NCBI GenBank assembly: GCA_963775275.1
Contig: CAVZII010000005.1
Location: 3,348,001 to 3,412,000 of the forward strand
DNA: 64,000 bases
DNA from: JANWHQ01 sp963775275
GTDB taxonomy: Bacteria > Pseudomonadota > Alphaproteobacteria > Caulobacterales > Caulobacteraceae
Direction: 5' to 3'
Below the pieces are notes generated by a model. The model was not told where the DNA came from. It did no database searches and was given only the letters and a program-made list of their open reading frames with translations. Positions 1 through 11,205 of the stretch are shown here, one piece after another. Each line of letters starts with the position of its first letter. The stretch's first letter is position 1. Made by a program: the position numbers and the translations under genes.

Positions 1-1151
1 AGGTCGCTCGCGAGACCGAGCAGGGTGGGGCCCAGCCCCGCGCCGACCAGCCCCGCGGCCATGGCGAACAGGGCGGCCGCGAAGGCCCGCGTGTGCGGTC
101 CGGCCAGGTTCTGCACGCTGGCCTGGGTCGGCGCGGTGCAGGCGGCCAGCGCCAGGTTCGCGACCCAGATGAAGGCCATGGAGACCCAGGGGCTCGTGGA
201 CGCGAAGGCGCCGAGGTAGGCCGGCGCCGCCAGCACCTGCGCGAGGGCGGGGCCCCACATCAGCCAGCGCGGGTCCTTCCGCGCCAGCCGGTCGAAGCCG
301 AAGCCTCCCGCCAGCATGCCAAGGCCGTTGGAAGTAAAGGCCACCGCCCCGAACACGGCGGCGGCGAGGGCGAGCGGAAGCCCGAAGCTGCGCAAGTAGA
401 ACGGGAGCACGAACTGTGCGACGGCGTTCATGCCGAAGCCGCTCACGGTGAAGCCGAGGAGCAGGCGTCGGAGCGTGGGCCTGGACCACAGCTCGCGCAC
501 CGTCGCGCCCAGGGCCGGCGGCTTGACGGGCGCGGGCCGGCCTTCGGCGAGCCCGCGCGGCGGCTCGCGCAGGGTGAGCCAGACGATGAGCGCCACGAGA
601 AGGCCCGGCGCGCCGACGACGATGAAGGCCATCCGCCAGCCCCACTGCGCGGCGGCCCATCCGCCGACCGTCTGTCCGATCAGGAAGCCGAAGGGGGCGC
701 CGAGCGCGATGATCCCCATGACCGAGCCCCGCCGGTCCGCCGGGAAGTGGTCCGCCAGCAGCGAGGCGGACGACGGCAGGAAGCCGGCCTCGCCGATCCC
801 GACCCCGATGCGCCCCAGGAGCATGCCGCCGAACCCGGTCGCCATCCCGCAGGCGGCGCTCGCCACCGACCAGGCCGCCACGCAGACCGCGATCAGCCCC
901 TTGCGGCTCACCCGCTCCGCCAGCCAGCCGAGCGGCAGGCCCAGGACCGAGTAGAGGATGGCGAAGCCCAGTCCCTGCAGCATGCCGAGCTCAGTATCGG
1001 TAAGCTTCAGGTCCTCCTTGATCGGCTGGGCCAGCACCGAGAGCACGGCCCGGTCGGCGAAGTTCATGGCGCTGACGAGCAGGAGCACGGCGACGAGCCA
1101 CCGCTGGTAGCCGGGCCTCAGCAGCGGATGGCCGGGCGCATCAGCACCCAT
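1..1151 (-). CDS. Spinster-like MFS transporter (partial, C-terminus off the left edge)
   Basis: An inner-membrane secondary transporter of the major facilitator superfamily; the substrate is unknown. About 383 N-terminal residues are visible. They start MGADAPGHPLL, then give hydrophobic helices with the spinster-type signature MNFADRAVLSVLAQPIKEDL in helix 1, followed by LGMLQGLGFAILYSVLG and LPLGWLAERVSRK (the loop 2-3 motif). GRIGVGIGEAGFLPS and further helices follow, ending in GLGPTLLGLASD at the edge. The start ATG overlaps the end of the small upstream ORF (TGA at 1141-1143) by 11 bases, so the two are probably translationally coupled. The plus strand here carries a long open frame that is only an antisense shadow. 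Family assignment is by recognised motifs; about 50-70 C-terminal residues are missing. Confidence 0.88.
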   Translation of the reverse strand, partial: MGADAPGHPLLRPGYQRWLVAVLLLVSAMNFADRAVLSVLAQPIKEDLKLTDTELGMLQGLGFAILYSVLGLPLGWLAERVSRKGLIAVCVAAWSVASAACGMATGFGGMLLGRIGVGIGEAGFLPSSASLLADHFPADRRGSVMGIIALGAPFGFLIGQTVGGWAAAQWGWRMAFIVVGAPGLLVALIVWLTLREPPRGLAEGRPAPVKPPALGATVRELWSRPTLRRLLLGFTVSGFGMNAVAQFVLPFYLRSFGLPLALAAAVFGAVAFTSNGLGMLAGGFGFDRLARKDPRWLMWGPALAQVLAAPAYLGAFASTSPWVSMAFIWVANLALAACTAPTQASVQNLAGPHTRAFAAALFAMAAGLVGAGLGPTLLGLASD

Positions 1152-1359
1152 CCGCGGACCCCACGAGGATCTCCGCCGTCTCCTCCGGCAAGGCCAGCAT
1201 CACGTCGCGGCCGCAAGGGAGCTCGTGGCGGCGCCGTCCCGGCTTTGGCCCGGCGCCGCCGGCCAGAAGCGCGAACTCCCACCGACTGTCGGCGTGCGGA
1301 CGCCAGGACCAAAGCTCCGCCCTGGCCTCGGCCAGTCCCACGTAAGGCGTCGCGCCCAT
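1141..1359 (-). CDS. Small hypothetical protein upstream of the MFS gene (72 aa)
   Basis: I do not recognise this 72-residue protein. It begins MGATPYVGLAEARAEL and ends EETAEILVGSADGC. It is soluble in character, with an Arg-rich middle and two Cys. A strong Shine-Dalgarno GGAGG lies about 7 bases before the ATG (plus-strand gcgtcctcc), which supports it as a real gene. Its stop overlaps the start of the MFS gene by 11 bases, suggesting co-expression. The frame is open much further upstream (to 2013), but that part lacks a ribosome site and is antisense to the esterase gene, so the short start is preferred. It may instead be an accidental ORF. Confidence 0.5.
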   Translation of the reverse strand: MGATPYVGLAEARAELWSWRPHADSRWEFALLAGGAGPKPGRRRHELPCGRDVMLALPEETAEILVGSADGC

Positions 1360-1894
1360 GCGTCCTCCGTTGCCAACCGGCTTGCCGTCCGGCGCGGCAG
1401 ACAAGGCTGGGCAAATGCCGTGGGCGAAAATAGTGCAGCCAATTGCGTCGATGGCGTCCACAGGCGCTGGGAAGAGCCCCGCCAGCTGTGCGACATCATC
1501 CGGCCGGGGCCTACGGGCCAACCGATCACGAGCCGTGGCGCAGACGCCCCAAAGCGAGCGCCTTGACGCGTGCAACCACCGTGGCCCTCCGGGCGAGGGC
1601 GACCTTGCCGGGTTGTTCGGCGCCCGAACCGCGTCCCGTCGAGATGATGGCGGGTCATGCCGTGTTGGGCCCAAGCCAGGTTCCGTGCGCGCCGTTTCGA
1701 GAACCTGGAGGACTTGGCCGCCACGGCTCTTCGGAGTTGGCCGCCCCCAGCTCTGCCGCCGGCCCGCGAGCGACGGCAGGATCCTCGGAAAGGCGCGCGC
1801 CATAGCTTGTGTTGTCGACGCGATTAGGCAAACGATTGCACCAAGACGGAGGTCCATGGGCATGCGCCCTGGGCCCGGGGCTGGGGAGGCGCAT
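1360..1894. other. 535-bp divergent intergenic region
   Basis: The region separates the minus-strand MFS unit from the plus-strand esterase pair. Several frames are open through it, but none has a ribosome site or a recognisable protein. It probably holds divergent promoters. I see no clear -35/-10 pair, repeat or terminator. Confidence 0.4.
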
Positions 1895-2887
1895 ATGAGC
1901 TGGCGCGTGAAGCTCGGGGCGGCGGCGGGCGCTTGCCTGCTGGCGACCGTTCTGACCTGCGGGGCGAGCTCGGCCCAGCCGGCGCCCCCCTCGCAGGCTT
2001 TCCTGAAGGCCATGGCGGCCTACCACACCTCGCCGGACACGCAGGGAACGGGTCCGTTTCCGGCGACGAAGTCGGTCGACGCCGCCTTTCCCGGCCACGT
2101 CGTGTACCGGCCGGCGGACCTGGGCAAGCTCGCTGGGCGGAAGCTGCCGATCGTGCTCTGGGGCAACGGAGGGTGCACCGACGACGGGGCGGCCGAGCGG
2201 CTGTTCCTGGAGGAGATCGCCTCCCATGGCTATCTGGTGCTGGCTCCAGGCGCGATCCTCTCCGGTCCCGGCGCCCCGCCGGCTCCTCCAGCGCCGCCGC
2301 CGTCCCCGAAACTCGCCGTCCGCACCACCACGGCGCAGGTCGAACAGGGGCTGGAGCAGGCTCTGGCCGCCAACCGCGCGCCGGGCCTCTGGCATGACCG
2401 CCTCGACGAGAGCAGGGTCGCTGTCGCCGGCTACAGTTGCGGCGGCCTGCAGGCGCTGGCGATCGCCGGCGATCCGCGGGTGAAGGCGGTGCTGATCCTG
2501 CACAGCGGGGTCTTCAACAACGGAAATCCGATCCAGGGCCTCGAGATCGACAAGTCGGTGCTGAAGACGCTGCACACGCCCGTGCTCTATCTGCTCGGCG
2601 GCAAGTCCGATATCGCCTACCCGAACGGGACCGACGACTTCGCCCGGATCGACAGCGTTCCGGCCTTGCTGGCCAATCACGACGTCGGGCACGGCGGCAC
2701 CTTCATGCAGCCCAATGGCGGGGAGGAGGCGCAGGTCACGCGGCAATGGCTGGACTGGCAGCTCTTCGGCGCCGCGGCCGCCGCCAAGGTGTTTGTGGGA
2801 CCGGGCTGCGGCCTCTGCCGCGATGCCCGGTGGACGGTTTCCCGCAAGGGCTTCCAGCCCTTATCCGGGGCGCGGAGGGCGCCATGA
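1895..2887 (+). CDS. Secreted alpha/beta hydrolase (esterase-like)
   Basis: 330 aa. The first ~28 residues (MSWRVKLGAAAGACLLATVL, with Ala-Gln near the cleavage site) are a Sec signal peptide, so the enzyme is probably periplasmic. The core LPIVLWGNGGC looks like an oxyanion-hole strand and VAVAGYSCGGLQALAI is the nucleophile elbow (GxSxGG). An Asp in YLLGGKSDIAYPN and the His in NHDVGHGGTF would complete the triad. It resembles dienelactone-hydrolase/PET-hydrolase-type folds; the substrate is unknown. GGGGAGGC precedes the ATG at 1895, and the frame upstream has no good ribosome site. The stop overlaps the next gene's start by 4 bases (ATGA), so it is co-translated with the tannase-family gene, suggesting both act on exported or plant-derived esters. 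Confidence 0.8.
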   Translation: MSWRVKLGAAAGACLLATVLTCGASSAQPAPPSQAFLKAMAAYHTSPDTQGTGPFPATKSVDAAFPGHVVYRPADLGKLAGRKLPIVLWGNGGCTDDGAAERLFLEEIASHGYLVLAPGAILSGPGAPPAPPAPPPSPKLAVRTTTAQVEQGLEQALAANRAPGLWHDRLDESRVAVAGYSCGGLQALAIAGDPRVKAVLILHSGVFNNGNPIQGLEIDKSVLKTLHTPVLYLLGGKSDIAYPNGTDDFARIDSVPALLANHDVGHGGTFMQPNGGEEAQVTRQWLDWQLFGAAAAAKVFVGPGCGLCRDARWTVSRKGFQPLSGARRAP

Positions 2888-4488
2888 GATTGCTGATCGC
2901 CTCCATTGTGGCGTGGCTGGCGTTCGGGGCGGCCGGCGCCGCCCACGCCGGCGAAGCGGGCGACCGGTGCGCCGCCTTGAAATCATCGGCCTGGCCGCAT
3001 CTGCGGGTGGAGGAGGCCCGGCTCGTCGCCGCAGGTTCCACCGACGCAGGCGGCGGCGCGCGCCTGGCGGGCGACGCGCATCTCCCGGAGCACTGCCTGT
3101 TCCGGGCCGTGATCTCCCCGCGCACCTCCGCATCGGGCCAACGGCTGGGCGTCGGTTTCGAGCTGCGCCTTCCGACGGCCTGGAACGGAAGGTTCGTTTT
3201 CGAGGGCGGGGGCGGTCTCGACGGCGTCCTGAACCCGGCCGTGGGCGCGATGTCGGGCCGCGTAAGGCCTGCGGCCCTGGCGCAGGGTTTCGCCGTCGTC
3301 ACGACGGACGGAGGGCACCGCGGCGCCTCCATGATGGACGCCCGCTTCGCCGTCGACCAGCAGGCCCGCATCGACTACGCCTACGGGGCCGTCGAGAAGA
3401 CCACCTTGGCGGCCAAGGCCCTGATCCAGGCCTACTACGGCCGCGAGCCGGACCGCTCCTATTTCATGGGCTGCAGCAACGGCGGCCGTCAGGCCCTGAT
3501 CGCCGCCGAACGCCTGCCGCTGGAATTCGACGGGATCGTCGCGGGCGATCCCACCTTCCGTCTCGCCTGGACCAATGTCGACGAGGCCTGGAACGAGATC
3601 GTCCTCGCCCGCGGCGCGCCCAAGGGGCCGGACGGCAAGCCGATCATCAGCCGCGCGCTGTCGGACTCCGACCTGAGGCTCGTCGGGGACGAGGTGCTGC
3701 GCGAGTGCGACGGAAAGGACGGGCTGAAGGACGGGATGATCAACGACTTCCGCGCCTGCCGCTTCGATCCCAAGGTCCTGACCTGCAAGGGAGCAAAGAC
3801 GGATCGATGCCTTACGGCCCTGCAGGTCCGGACGCTGAAGGCGCTGATGGACGGGCCGCACGACAGCCGGGGTCGCGCGCTCTATGCGGCCTTTCCCTAT
3901 GACACCGGCATCGCCGGCCCGGCCTTCCGGCAGATGCACTTCGGGACCTCGCCCACGGGCGCGCCCAATGCCGCCGACGCCACGCTCGGGTTCGATTCCC
4001 TGCGCTATTACGCCATGACGCCGCCCGATCCGTCGTTCGACCCGATGAGGTTCGACTTCGACCGGGACACCGCGCGGGTCCGCGAAACATCGAAGCAGAA
4101 CGACGCGGACGCGACCTTCCTCACGACCTTCGCCCAGCGCGGCAAACTGTTGCTTTACCACGGGCTTTCGGATCAGGGCCTGTCGCCGCTCGACACCATC
4201 GCCTGGTACGACCGCCTGGCGTCCTCGACCGGGGGAAAGACCCAGGACTGGGCGCGCCTGTATCTCGTCCCAGGCATGACCCACTGCGCGGGCGGCAGGG
4301 CGACCGACGAGTTCGACCCGCTCGCGGCCATCCAGGCCTGGGTCGAAGGCGGTCAGGCGCCCGACCGCATCGTCGCCACGGGAAAGACCTTCCCGGGCGT
4401 GACCCGCCCGCTCTGCCCCTATCCCAAGGTGGCGCGCTATCAGGGCGGCGATCAGGCGAGCGAGAAGAGCTTCGTCTGCAAGCAATGA
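2884..4488 (+). CDS. Tannase/feruloyl esterase family protein
   Basis: 534 aa, the usual size for the family. The signal peptide MRLLIASIVAWLAFGAAGAA is followed by HAGEAG. The nucleophile motif GCSNGGRQAL is at residues 196-204 (Ser about 198). The catalytic His lies in VPGMTHCAGG; its neighbouring Cys and the Cys of GCSNGG are the conserved pair that in tannases forms a disulfide joining Ser and His. CDGKDGLKDGMI resembles the calcium-binding loop of the lid region. Members hydrolyse ester bonds of gallate, ferulate or other aromatic esters in the periplasm or outside the cell; this one's substrate cannot be told. It is translationally coupled (ATGA) to the upstream secreted hydrolase. Confidence 0.9.
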   Translation: MRLLIASIVAWLAFGAAGAAHAGEAGDRCAALKSSAWPHLRVEEARLVAAGSTDAGGGARLAGDAHLPEHCLFRAVISPRTSASGQRLGVGFELRLPTAWNGRFVFEGGGGLDGVLNPAVGAMSGRVRPAALAQGFAVVTTDGGHRGASMMDARFAVDQQARIDYAYGAVEKTTLAAKALIQAYYGREPDRSYFMGCSNGGRQALIAAERLPLEFDGIVAGDPTFRLAWTNVDEAWNEIVLARGAPKGPDGKPIISRALSDSDLRLVGDEVLRECDGKDGLKDGMINDFRACRFDPKVLTCKGAKTDRCLTALQVRTLKALMDGPHDSRGRALYAAFPYDTGIAGPAFRQMHFGTSPTGAPNAADATLGFDSLRYYAMTPPDPSFDPMRFDFDRDTARVRETSKQNDADATFLTTFAQRGKLLLYHGLSDQGLSPLDTIAWYDRLASSTGGKTQDWARLYLVPGMTHCAGGRATDEFDPLAAIQAWVEGGQAPDRIVATGKTFPGVTRPLCPYPKVARYQGGDQASEKSFVCKQ

Positions 4489-4594
4489 AGGGGAGGGGGG
4501 AGCTTGCGGCGCAAGCGCCTCCGAGGCCCGGGCGGCCCGAGCCTGGCGTCGAGCGGCCCTTGCTGGCCATCCACCAAGGCGCCACGCCGCGGTC

Positions 4595-4850
4595 TTACCC
4601 CCCGCCGGCCGTCGCCTTGACGAGGTAGTCGATCGCGCCCTGGAGGGTCGCAAGCTCGGGATAGTCGGCTTCCGGGATGTCGACGCCGAGGCGCTGGTGC
4701 AGCGCCGTGACCAGAGTTCAGGAAGTCCATGGAGTTGATGTCGATCTGCTCGCGCAGGTCGCCGGCCGGGTCGATGCTCTCGAACTCGACCTCCGGCGCG
4801 ATGGCGCCCAGCTCGTCCTTGATCACGGCCTTGATCTCGTTCGGGGTCAT
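4595..4850 (-). CDS. Acyl carrier protein (phosphopantetheine-binding), with a +1 frameshift
   Basis: After removing one base near 4719 this reads as an 84-aa acyl carrier protein: MTPNEIKAVIKDELGAIAPE, then DLREQIDINSMDFLN (the Ser of NSMD is the expected phosphopantetheine site), then LVTALHQRLGVDIPEADY and a C-terminal Gly run. The ATG overlaps the E2 stop by 4 bases, so it is the last gene of a dehydrogenase operon. Acyl carrier proteins carry acyl groups as thioesters. Being encoded with a lipoyl E2 suggests it may accept or donate an acyl group there, which is an inference. As given, the frame is broken by one extra base (AACTCTGG where AACCTGG restores it), probably a sequence error. 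Confidence is high for the family and moderate for the repaired frame. Confidence 0.8.
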
Positions 4851-6064
4851 AGCATCTCCGGGGTCTGCAGAAGCTCGCCGATCTTCGCCAGGAACAGCGC
4901 GCCTCGGTGGCCGTCGCTGACGCGGTGGTCGGCCGCGAGCGTGGTGGTCACGACCGGCCGCACGGCCAGGGCGTCGCCCACGGCCCAGGGCCGGTCGAGG
5001 ATCCTGCCGAAGCCGACGATGGCGACCTGGGGCGGATAGATCACGCCATAGAGCGCCTCCACGCCCCGCTCGCCGAGGCTCGAGACGGTGATGGTCGGGT
5101 CGGCGATCTCCGAGCTGCGGAAGCGGCCCGGCGCGCACGCGCCCGATCAGATCGCGCATCCGCGCCATCAGCTCGTCCAGCGGCAGGTCCGCCACGTCGT
5201 GGATCGCCGGGGCGATCGAGCCCGCCGCCGCGGATGGAGACGGCGACGCCCACATGGATCGCGGCGCTCGGACGGAAGGCGCCGTCCTGGAAGGCGCCGT
5301 TGAACTCGGGGAAGGCCCGCGCGGCCAGGGCGACGGCCTTGACGAACAGCGCCCCGGCGAGGAACCGGCGCTCGGGCGGCAGCCCGGCGTTGGCCTGAGC
5401 GACCCAGGCCGTCGCCGCCCCCACGTCCACGGTGTTCGACAGGTAGTAGTGCGGGATCTCGCGCTTGGAGCGGGACATGGCCGCCGCGATGGCCTGGCGC
5501 ATCTGGTCCAGGTTGAAGGCCTGGGCCGCCTTCGGGCCGACAGGGCGCCGGCTTCGCCGGCGCGGCCTTGGCCTTGGCGGCGGCTTCCACGTCGGCCAGG
5601 ACGATCGCGCCGCCGGGCCCGCTGCCGGACAGCGTGGAAAGTTCGACGCCCCTGCTGGCGGCGAGCTGGCGCGCGGCCGGCGAAGCGTGGGCGCCGGTCG
5701 CGGCGGGGGCAGGGGGCGCGCTCTTCGGCGGAGCGGTCTCAGGCGCTTCGGCGGCGGGCGGCGGGCCCGGCTTTGCCGGTTCCGGCCGCGGCCGGGGCTC
5801 CGGCTCGCGCGGGGAGGCCGCCGCTTCGCCCGGCTCGCGGATCTCCGCCAGCGGCGTCCCGACCGGGACCTCGACGCCCGGCTCGACCAGATAGTGGTCC
5901 AGCACGCCGTCCTGGAAGATCTCGATCTCGATGGCGCCCTTCTGGGTCTCGACGACCGCGACGATGTCGCCTCGCCTGACCTCTTGGCCGGGCGTCTTGA
6001 GCCATTCGACCAGGGTCCCCGCGTCCATGTCGGCGCCGAGGGACGGCATGAGGAACTCGGCCAT
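4847..6064 (-). CDS. 2-oxoacid dehydrogenase E2 (dihydrolipoamide acyltransferase), three +1 frameshifts
   Basis: Repaired length is 404 aa. The N-terminal lipoyl domain (about residues 1-78) begins MAEFLMPSLGADMDAGTLVE, with the lipoyl Lys in VVETQKGAIEIEI. An Ala/Pro-rich linker follows, then a peripheral-subunit-binding domain (ASPAARQLAASRGVEL...GSGPGG). The catalytic domain runs from MRQAIAAAMSRSKREIPHYY to the active-site motif ADHRVSDG (HxxxDG). The enzyme transfers the acyl group made by E1 from lipoamide to an acceptor, usually CoA. One extra base each near 5128 (GGG for GG), 5226 (GGG for GG) and 5547 (CCC for CC) interrupts the frame, yet the total length fits a three-insertion repair exactly. 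It starts 7 bases after E1 and overlaps the ACP gene by 4. Confidence 0.85.
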
Positions 6065-6070
6065 GGAAGC

Positions 6071-8078
6071 TCAGCCGCGCCCGAGCACCGCCTTGGCGGC
6101 GGCGATGATCTTGTCCGTCTGGGGAATGGCGGCCTCCTCCAGGTGGCGCGGGTAGGGGATCGGGACCTCGGCGCTGCACACCCGCGCCGAGCGGCGCGTC
6201 CAGGTCGAAGAACCGCTGCTCGACGATCCGCATCCCGATCTCGGCGGCGAGCGACCCGCTCTTCCAGCCCTCGTCGACGATCACCGCCCGCCGCGTCCTG
6301 GCCAGCGAGGCCATGATCGTCTCGTCGTCCAGCGGGCCGAAGCGTGCGAAGGTCGATCACCTCCGCTTCGATCCCCTCCTTGGCGAGGGCGTCGGCGGCG
6401 TCCAGCGTCTTGAACAGCGAGCCGCCGTAGGTGACCAGGCTGAGGTCGCGCCCCGCGCGGCGGACCGCCGCCCGATCGATGTCCACCGGTCCGGCGTCGG
6501 CGGCGATCTCGCCGGCGCGGTTGTAGAGCATCACGTTCTCGAAGATCAGGACCGGATCGGGCTCCTGCAGCGCGGTCCACAGCATGCCGCGGGCGTCCTC
6601 CAAGGTCGCGGGGGCGAGGACGCGGATGCCGGGGATGTGCGCGTACCAGCCCTCCAGGCTGTGCGAGTGCTGGGCGGCGACCTGTCGGCCCGCGCCGGTG
6701 GCCATGCGGATCACCACCGGGCAGCCGAACTGGTTCCCCGACATGTGCCGGATGGTGGCCGCCGTGTTCAGGATCTGGTCGAGCGCCAGCAGGCTGAAGT
6801 TGACCGTCATCACCTCGACGATCGGCCTCATCCCGGCCATGGCCGCGCCGATCCCCGCGCCGGTGAAGCCGGATTCCGACAGGGGCGTGTCGCGGATCCG
6901 GTCGGGCCCGAACTCGGCCAGGAGGCCCTTGCTGACCGCGTAGCAGCCGCCATAGCGGCCGACGTCCTCGCCCATCAGGAAGGCGCGCTCGTCCTTGCTC
7001 AGGGCTTCGCGGATGGCGGTCTTCACCGCTTCGCGATAACTGGTCTGGACCATCTTCGCCGTCGGCTCAGCCGGCCTTGGTTGCGGCGGGGCCGGGCGCT
7101 CGGGCGCATAGACGAACCGGGTCAGCTCCTCGACCGGCTCCCATTCGCCGGCCTCGGCGAAGGCCACGGCGGCGTCGATCTCGGCCAGGGCCGCCGCGCG
7201 GATGTTGTCCACGTCCTCGGGATGGACCAGCCCGTTCTCCTCGGCCCACCCCTGGAAGCGCGTGATCGGGTCCTTGGCCTTCCAGGCCTCCACCTCGGCC
7301 TTGTCGCGATAGAGCTGGGCGTCGAACATGGAGTGCGCGCGGAAGCGGTAGGTGCGGCATTCCAGGAAGTAGGGCCGGCCCGTCTCGCGGATCTGGGCGA
7401 TCGCGCGCCGCGCCGCCGCCTCGACGGCGACCACGTCCATGCCGTCCACGGCCTCCGATTTGATCCGGTAGCTCTCGGCCTTGCGGTGGATGTCGGTCTC
7501 GGACTCCGAGAGGTCGAGCGCCGTGCCCATGGCGTAGCGGTTGTTCTCGCAGACGAACAGCACCGGCAGGCCCCACAGGCCCGCCAGGTTCAGGCTCTCG
7601 TGGAACTCGCCCTCGGCGACCGCGCCCTCGCCGAAGAAGCAGGCGGTGACCGCATCCTGGCCCCGCATGTGGTCGGCCAGGGCCAGGCCTGCCGCCATGG
7701 GCAGGCCGCCGCCCACGATGGCGTTGCCGCCGTGGAAGTTCCGGGAGGCGTCGAACAGGTGCATCGAGCCGCCGCGGCCGCGGCTGCAGCCGTTCGACTT
7801 GCCGAACATCTCGGCCATGACGGCGCCCATCGGCACGCCCCGCACCAGGGCGTGGCCGTGCTCGCGGTAGGTGGCGACCACCCGGTCACGATCCTCCAGC
7901 ACCGGGATGACGCCGGCGGCGACCGCCTCCTCGCCGTCATAGAGGTGCAGGAAGCCGCGGATCTTCTCCTGGGAATAGAGCTCGGCGCATTTTCCTTCGA
8001 ACTCGCGCACCCGGATCATCCGGGCCAGGAGGTCGAGCACGTGCGCGCGCGACAGGCGAGGCTTCAGCGCGGTGTCGG

Positions 8079-8082
<4 letters not shown>
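6071..8082 (-). CDS. Fused E1 alpha/beta 2-oxoacid (pyruvate-type) dehydrogenase, two +1 frameshifts
   Basis: Repaired length is about 669 aa. Residues 1-320 are an E1-alpha unit: MTDTALKPRLSRAHVLDLLA, RGFLHLYDGEEAVAAG, then GRGGSMH and the TPP-binding stretch from GEGAVAEGEFH to CENN. A Pro-rich linker (PERPAPPQPRPAEP) leads without a stop into E1-beta (MVQTSYREAVKTAIREAL, MGEDVGRYGG, AGIGAAMAG). The complex decarboxylates a 2-oxoacid and loads the acyl group on E2. One extra C near 6341 and one extra G near 6180 break the beta half; removing both restores a normal end (SAEVPIPYPRHLEEA...AKAVLGRG). It begins inside the stop of the upstream ligase (ATGA). The alpha-beta join itself lies in sequence with no sign of an error. 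Substrate: pyruvate, acetoin or another 2-oxoacid cannot be separated by eye. Confidence 0.87.
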
Positions 8083-9845
<1,763 letters not shown>

Positions 9846-9959
9846 GACGGACCTCCGTTTGCGGGGAAGGGGCGTGCGGGGAAGACTTCGTCCTTCGTGG
9901 CGGCCCAGCCATGAGGCAGATCAATGTCCGCTCAATGGACCGGACGCGCGAGACCGGCG

Positions 9960-10391
9960 TCAGTGCTCGTCCAGATAGTCTGCGAGGGTGAAGCCAAGCT
10001 GGGACAGCGCGTCCTCGAGATAGTCGCTGACCGTGGGGATGCCTGCGACGTAGCGGGGGGCGCGCTCGCGGCCTATGTCGGCCGCCGCCCGCCGGGCCTC
10101 GTCCCACTCGTCCAGGGCGAAGTCGCCGCGGCCGACCCAGATCAGGGCGATGAGGTCGAGCCGTTCGTCCTCGTCGAGGGCGTTGATCGCCGCGGCGAGC
10201 TCGAACAAGGTGGAATCGTCGGACGTGTCCTCCAGCACATCGACCTCCAGGTCATCGCTGGCGTTGGACCCGCTGTCCGGATCGGTCTGCTCGACCTTTT
10301 CGTCGAACTCGCGCGCCTTCAAGAGGATGAAGAAGGCGGCCTCAGGGCTGATGTTCAGGGCCGGCTTGGCCCGGGCGTCGATATCGATCAT
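9960..10391 (-). CDS. DUF3775 domain protein
   Basis: 143 aa, strongly acidic. MIDIDARAKPALNISPEAAF leads into a Glu/Asp-rich linker. The region INALDEDERLDLIALIWVGR and the following GDFALDEWDEARRAA match the DUF3775 core, and the protein ends PTVSDYLEDALSQLGFTL. The function of the family is unknown; members are short cytoplasmic alphaproteobacterial proteins. It lies 114 bp upstream of the acyl-CoA ligase on the same strand and may be the first gene of that transcript, though nothing links it functionally. Confidence 0.7.
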   Translation of the reverse strand: MIDIDARAKPALNISPEAAFFILLKAREFDEKVEQTDPDSGSNASDDLEVDVLEDTSDDSTLFELAAAINALDEDERLDLIALIWVGRGDFALDEWDEARRAAADIGRERAPRYVAGIPTVSDYLEDALSQLGFTLADYLDEH

Positions 10392-10611
10392 GGCTCGCTC
10401 CCGTTGCAGGCAGCATCGCCGGGCTGCCGCCCCGCGCCTTGATCCGCCTCAAGCCCCGCGCCCCCGGCCGCGACGCCGGACCGCGTATTCGCGCTGAACG
10501 CCGCGCCGATGTCGCGGCTCTCCCGGGCGGTTGGACCGGCGCTCCCGCGGGCCGCTGATTTGCGTGTGACGATTCACGGCTTGCAAACCGTCCTGTGGGT
10601 AAGTTGAGCAT

Positions 10612-11184
10612 ATGCGGGCCTTCAAGGCTCCAAAGCCATTCGGGCAGGGTGTTGGGAAGATGTTGAAGTTCGCGGCCCTTGCGGCTGTGGGGGCGCTGGC
10701 GGCGGCCGGCGCGGCGCAGACGGTGGTCATGCTCGACCGCGCGCATCAGGCGCCGGCCGGGCAGGCCGTCGAGACGCCCCAGGCCGCCGTCGCCATGACG
10801 ACCGGGCCGGGCAGCGGCCAGGCCGCGTCGCTCGCGAAATCCCAGGACGGGCACTACTGGGCCGAGGCCGAGGTCAACGGCCAGAGGGTCCGGTTCCTTG
10901 TGGACACCGGCGCCACCGCCGTGGCCTTGACCGCCGATGACGCGCGCCGCCTCGGCTTCGAGCCGAGCACGCTGCAGTACGGCTATCAGGTGGCCACCGC
11001 CAACGGCCCCGCGCGGGCGGCCGAGGTCAAGCTGGCCTCGATCTCGGTGGCCGGCGCCAAGGTCGACGACGTCGACGCCTTCGTCATCGAGAAGGGCCTG
11101 CCGACCTCGCTGCTCGGCATGACCTACCTCGGACGGCTGTCCCGGATCGAGGCCACGCCGACCGCGCTGATCCTGCGGCCCTGA
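10612..11184 (+). CDS. Retropepsin-like aspartic protease (clan AA, TIGR02281 type)
   Basis: 190 aa. A hydrophobic segment (MLKFAALAAVGALAAAGAAQ, residues 17-36) is an N-terminal anchor or signal, so the domain faces the periplasm. The catalytic motif FLVDTGATAVALT has its Asp at about residue 98. GFEPSTLQYGYQVATANG and the C-terminal SLLGMTYLGRL are typical of this single-domain family, which must dimerise to form the active site. The target is unknown. Two starts are possible: ATG at 10612, or ATG at 10660 directly before the hydrophobic segment; neither has a strong ribosome site. It is transcribed away from DUF3775, with about 220 bp between them. Confidence 0.8.
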   Translation: MRAFKAPKPFGQGVGKMLKFAALAAVGALAAAGAAQTVVMLDRAHQAPAGQAVETPQAAVAMTTGPGSGQAASLAKSQDGHYWAEAEVNGQRVRFLVDTGATAVALTADDARRLGFEPSTLQYGYQVATANGPARAAEVKLASISVAGAKVDDVDAFVIEKGLPTSLLGMTYLGRLSRIEATPTALILRP

Positions 11185-11205
11185 CCCCGTCCAGGGGGCA
11201 GGCGC

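Noticed and set aside
93..1433. Long plus-strand open frame opposite the MFS transporter
   Set aside because: It is Arg/Gly/Pro-rich with no family features. The minus strand encodes recognisable MFS helices, so this is an antisense frame of GC-rich DNA.
4700..6350. Programmed frameshifting in the dehydrogenase operon
   Set aside because: Six separate single-base insertions with no slippery heptamer plus structure are better explained as sequence errors. Programmed sites would be single and conserved.
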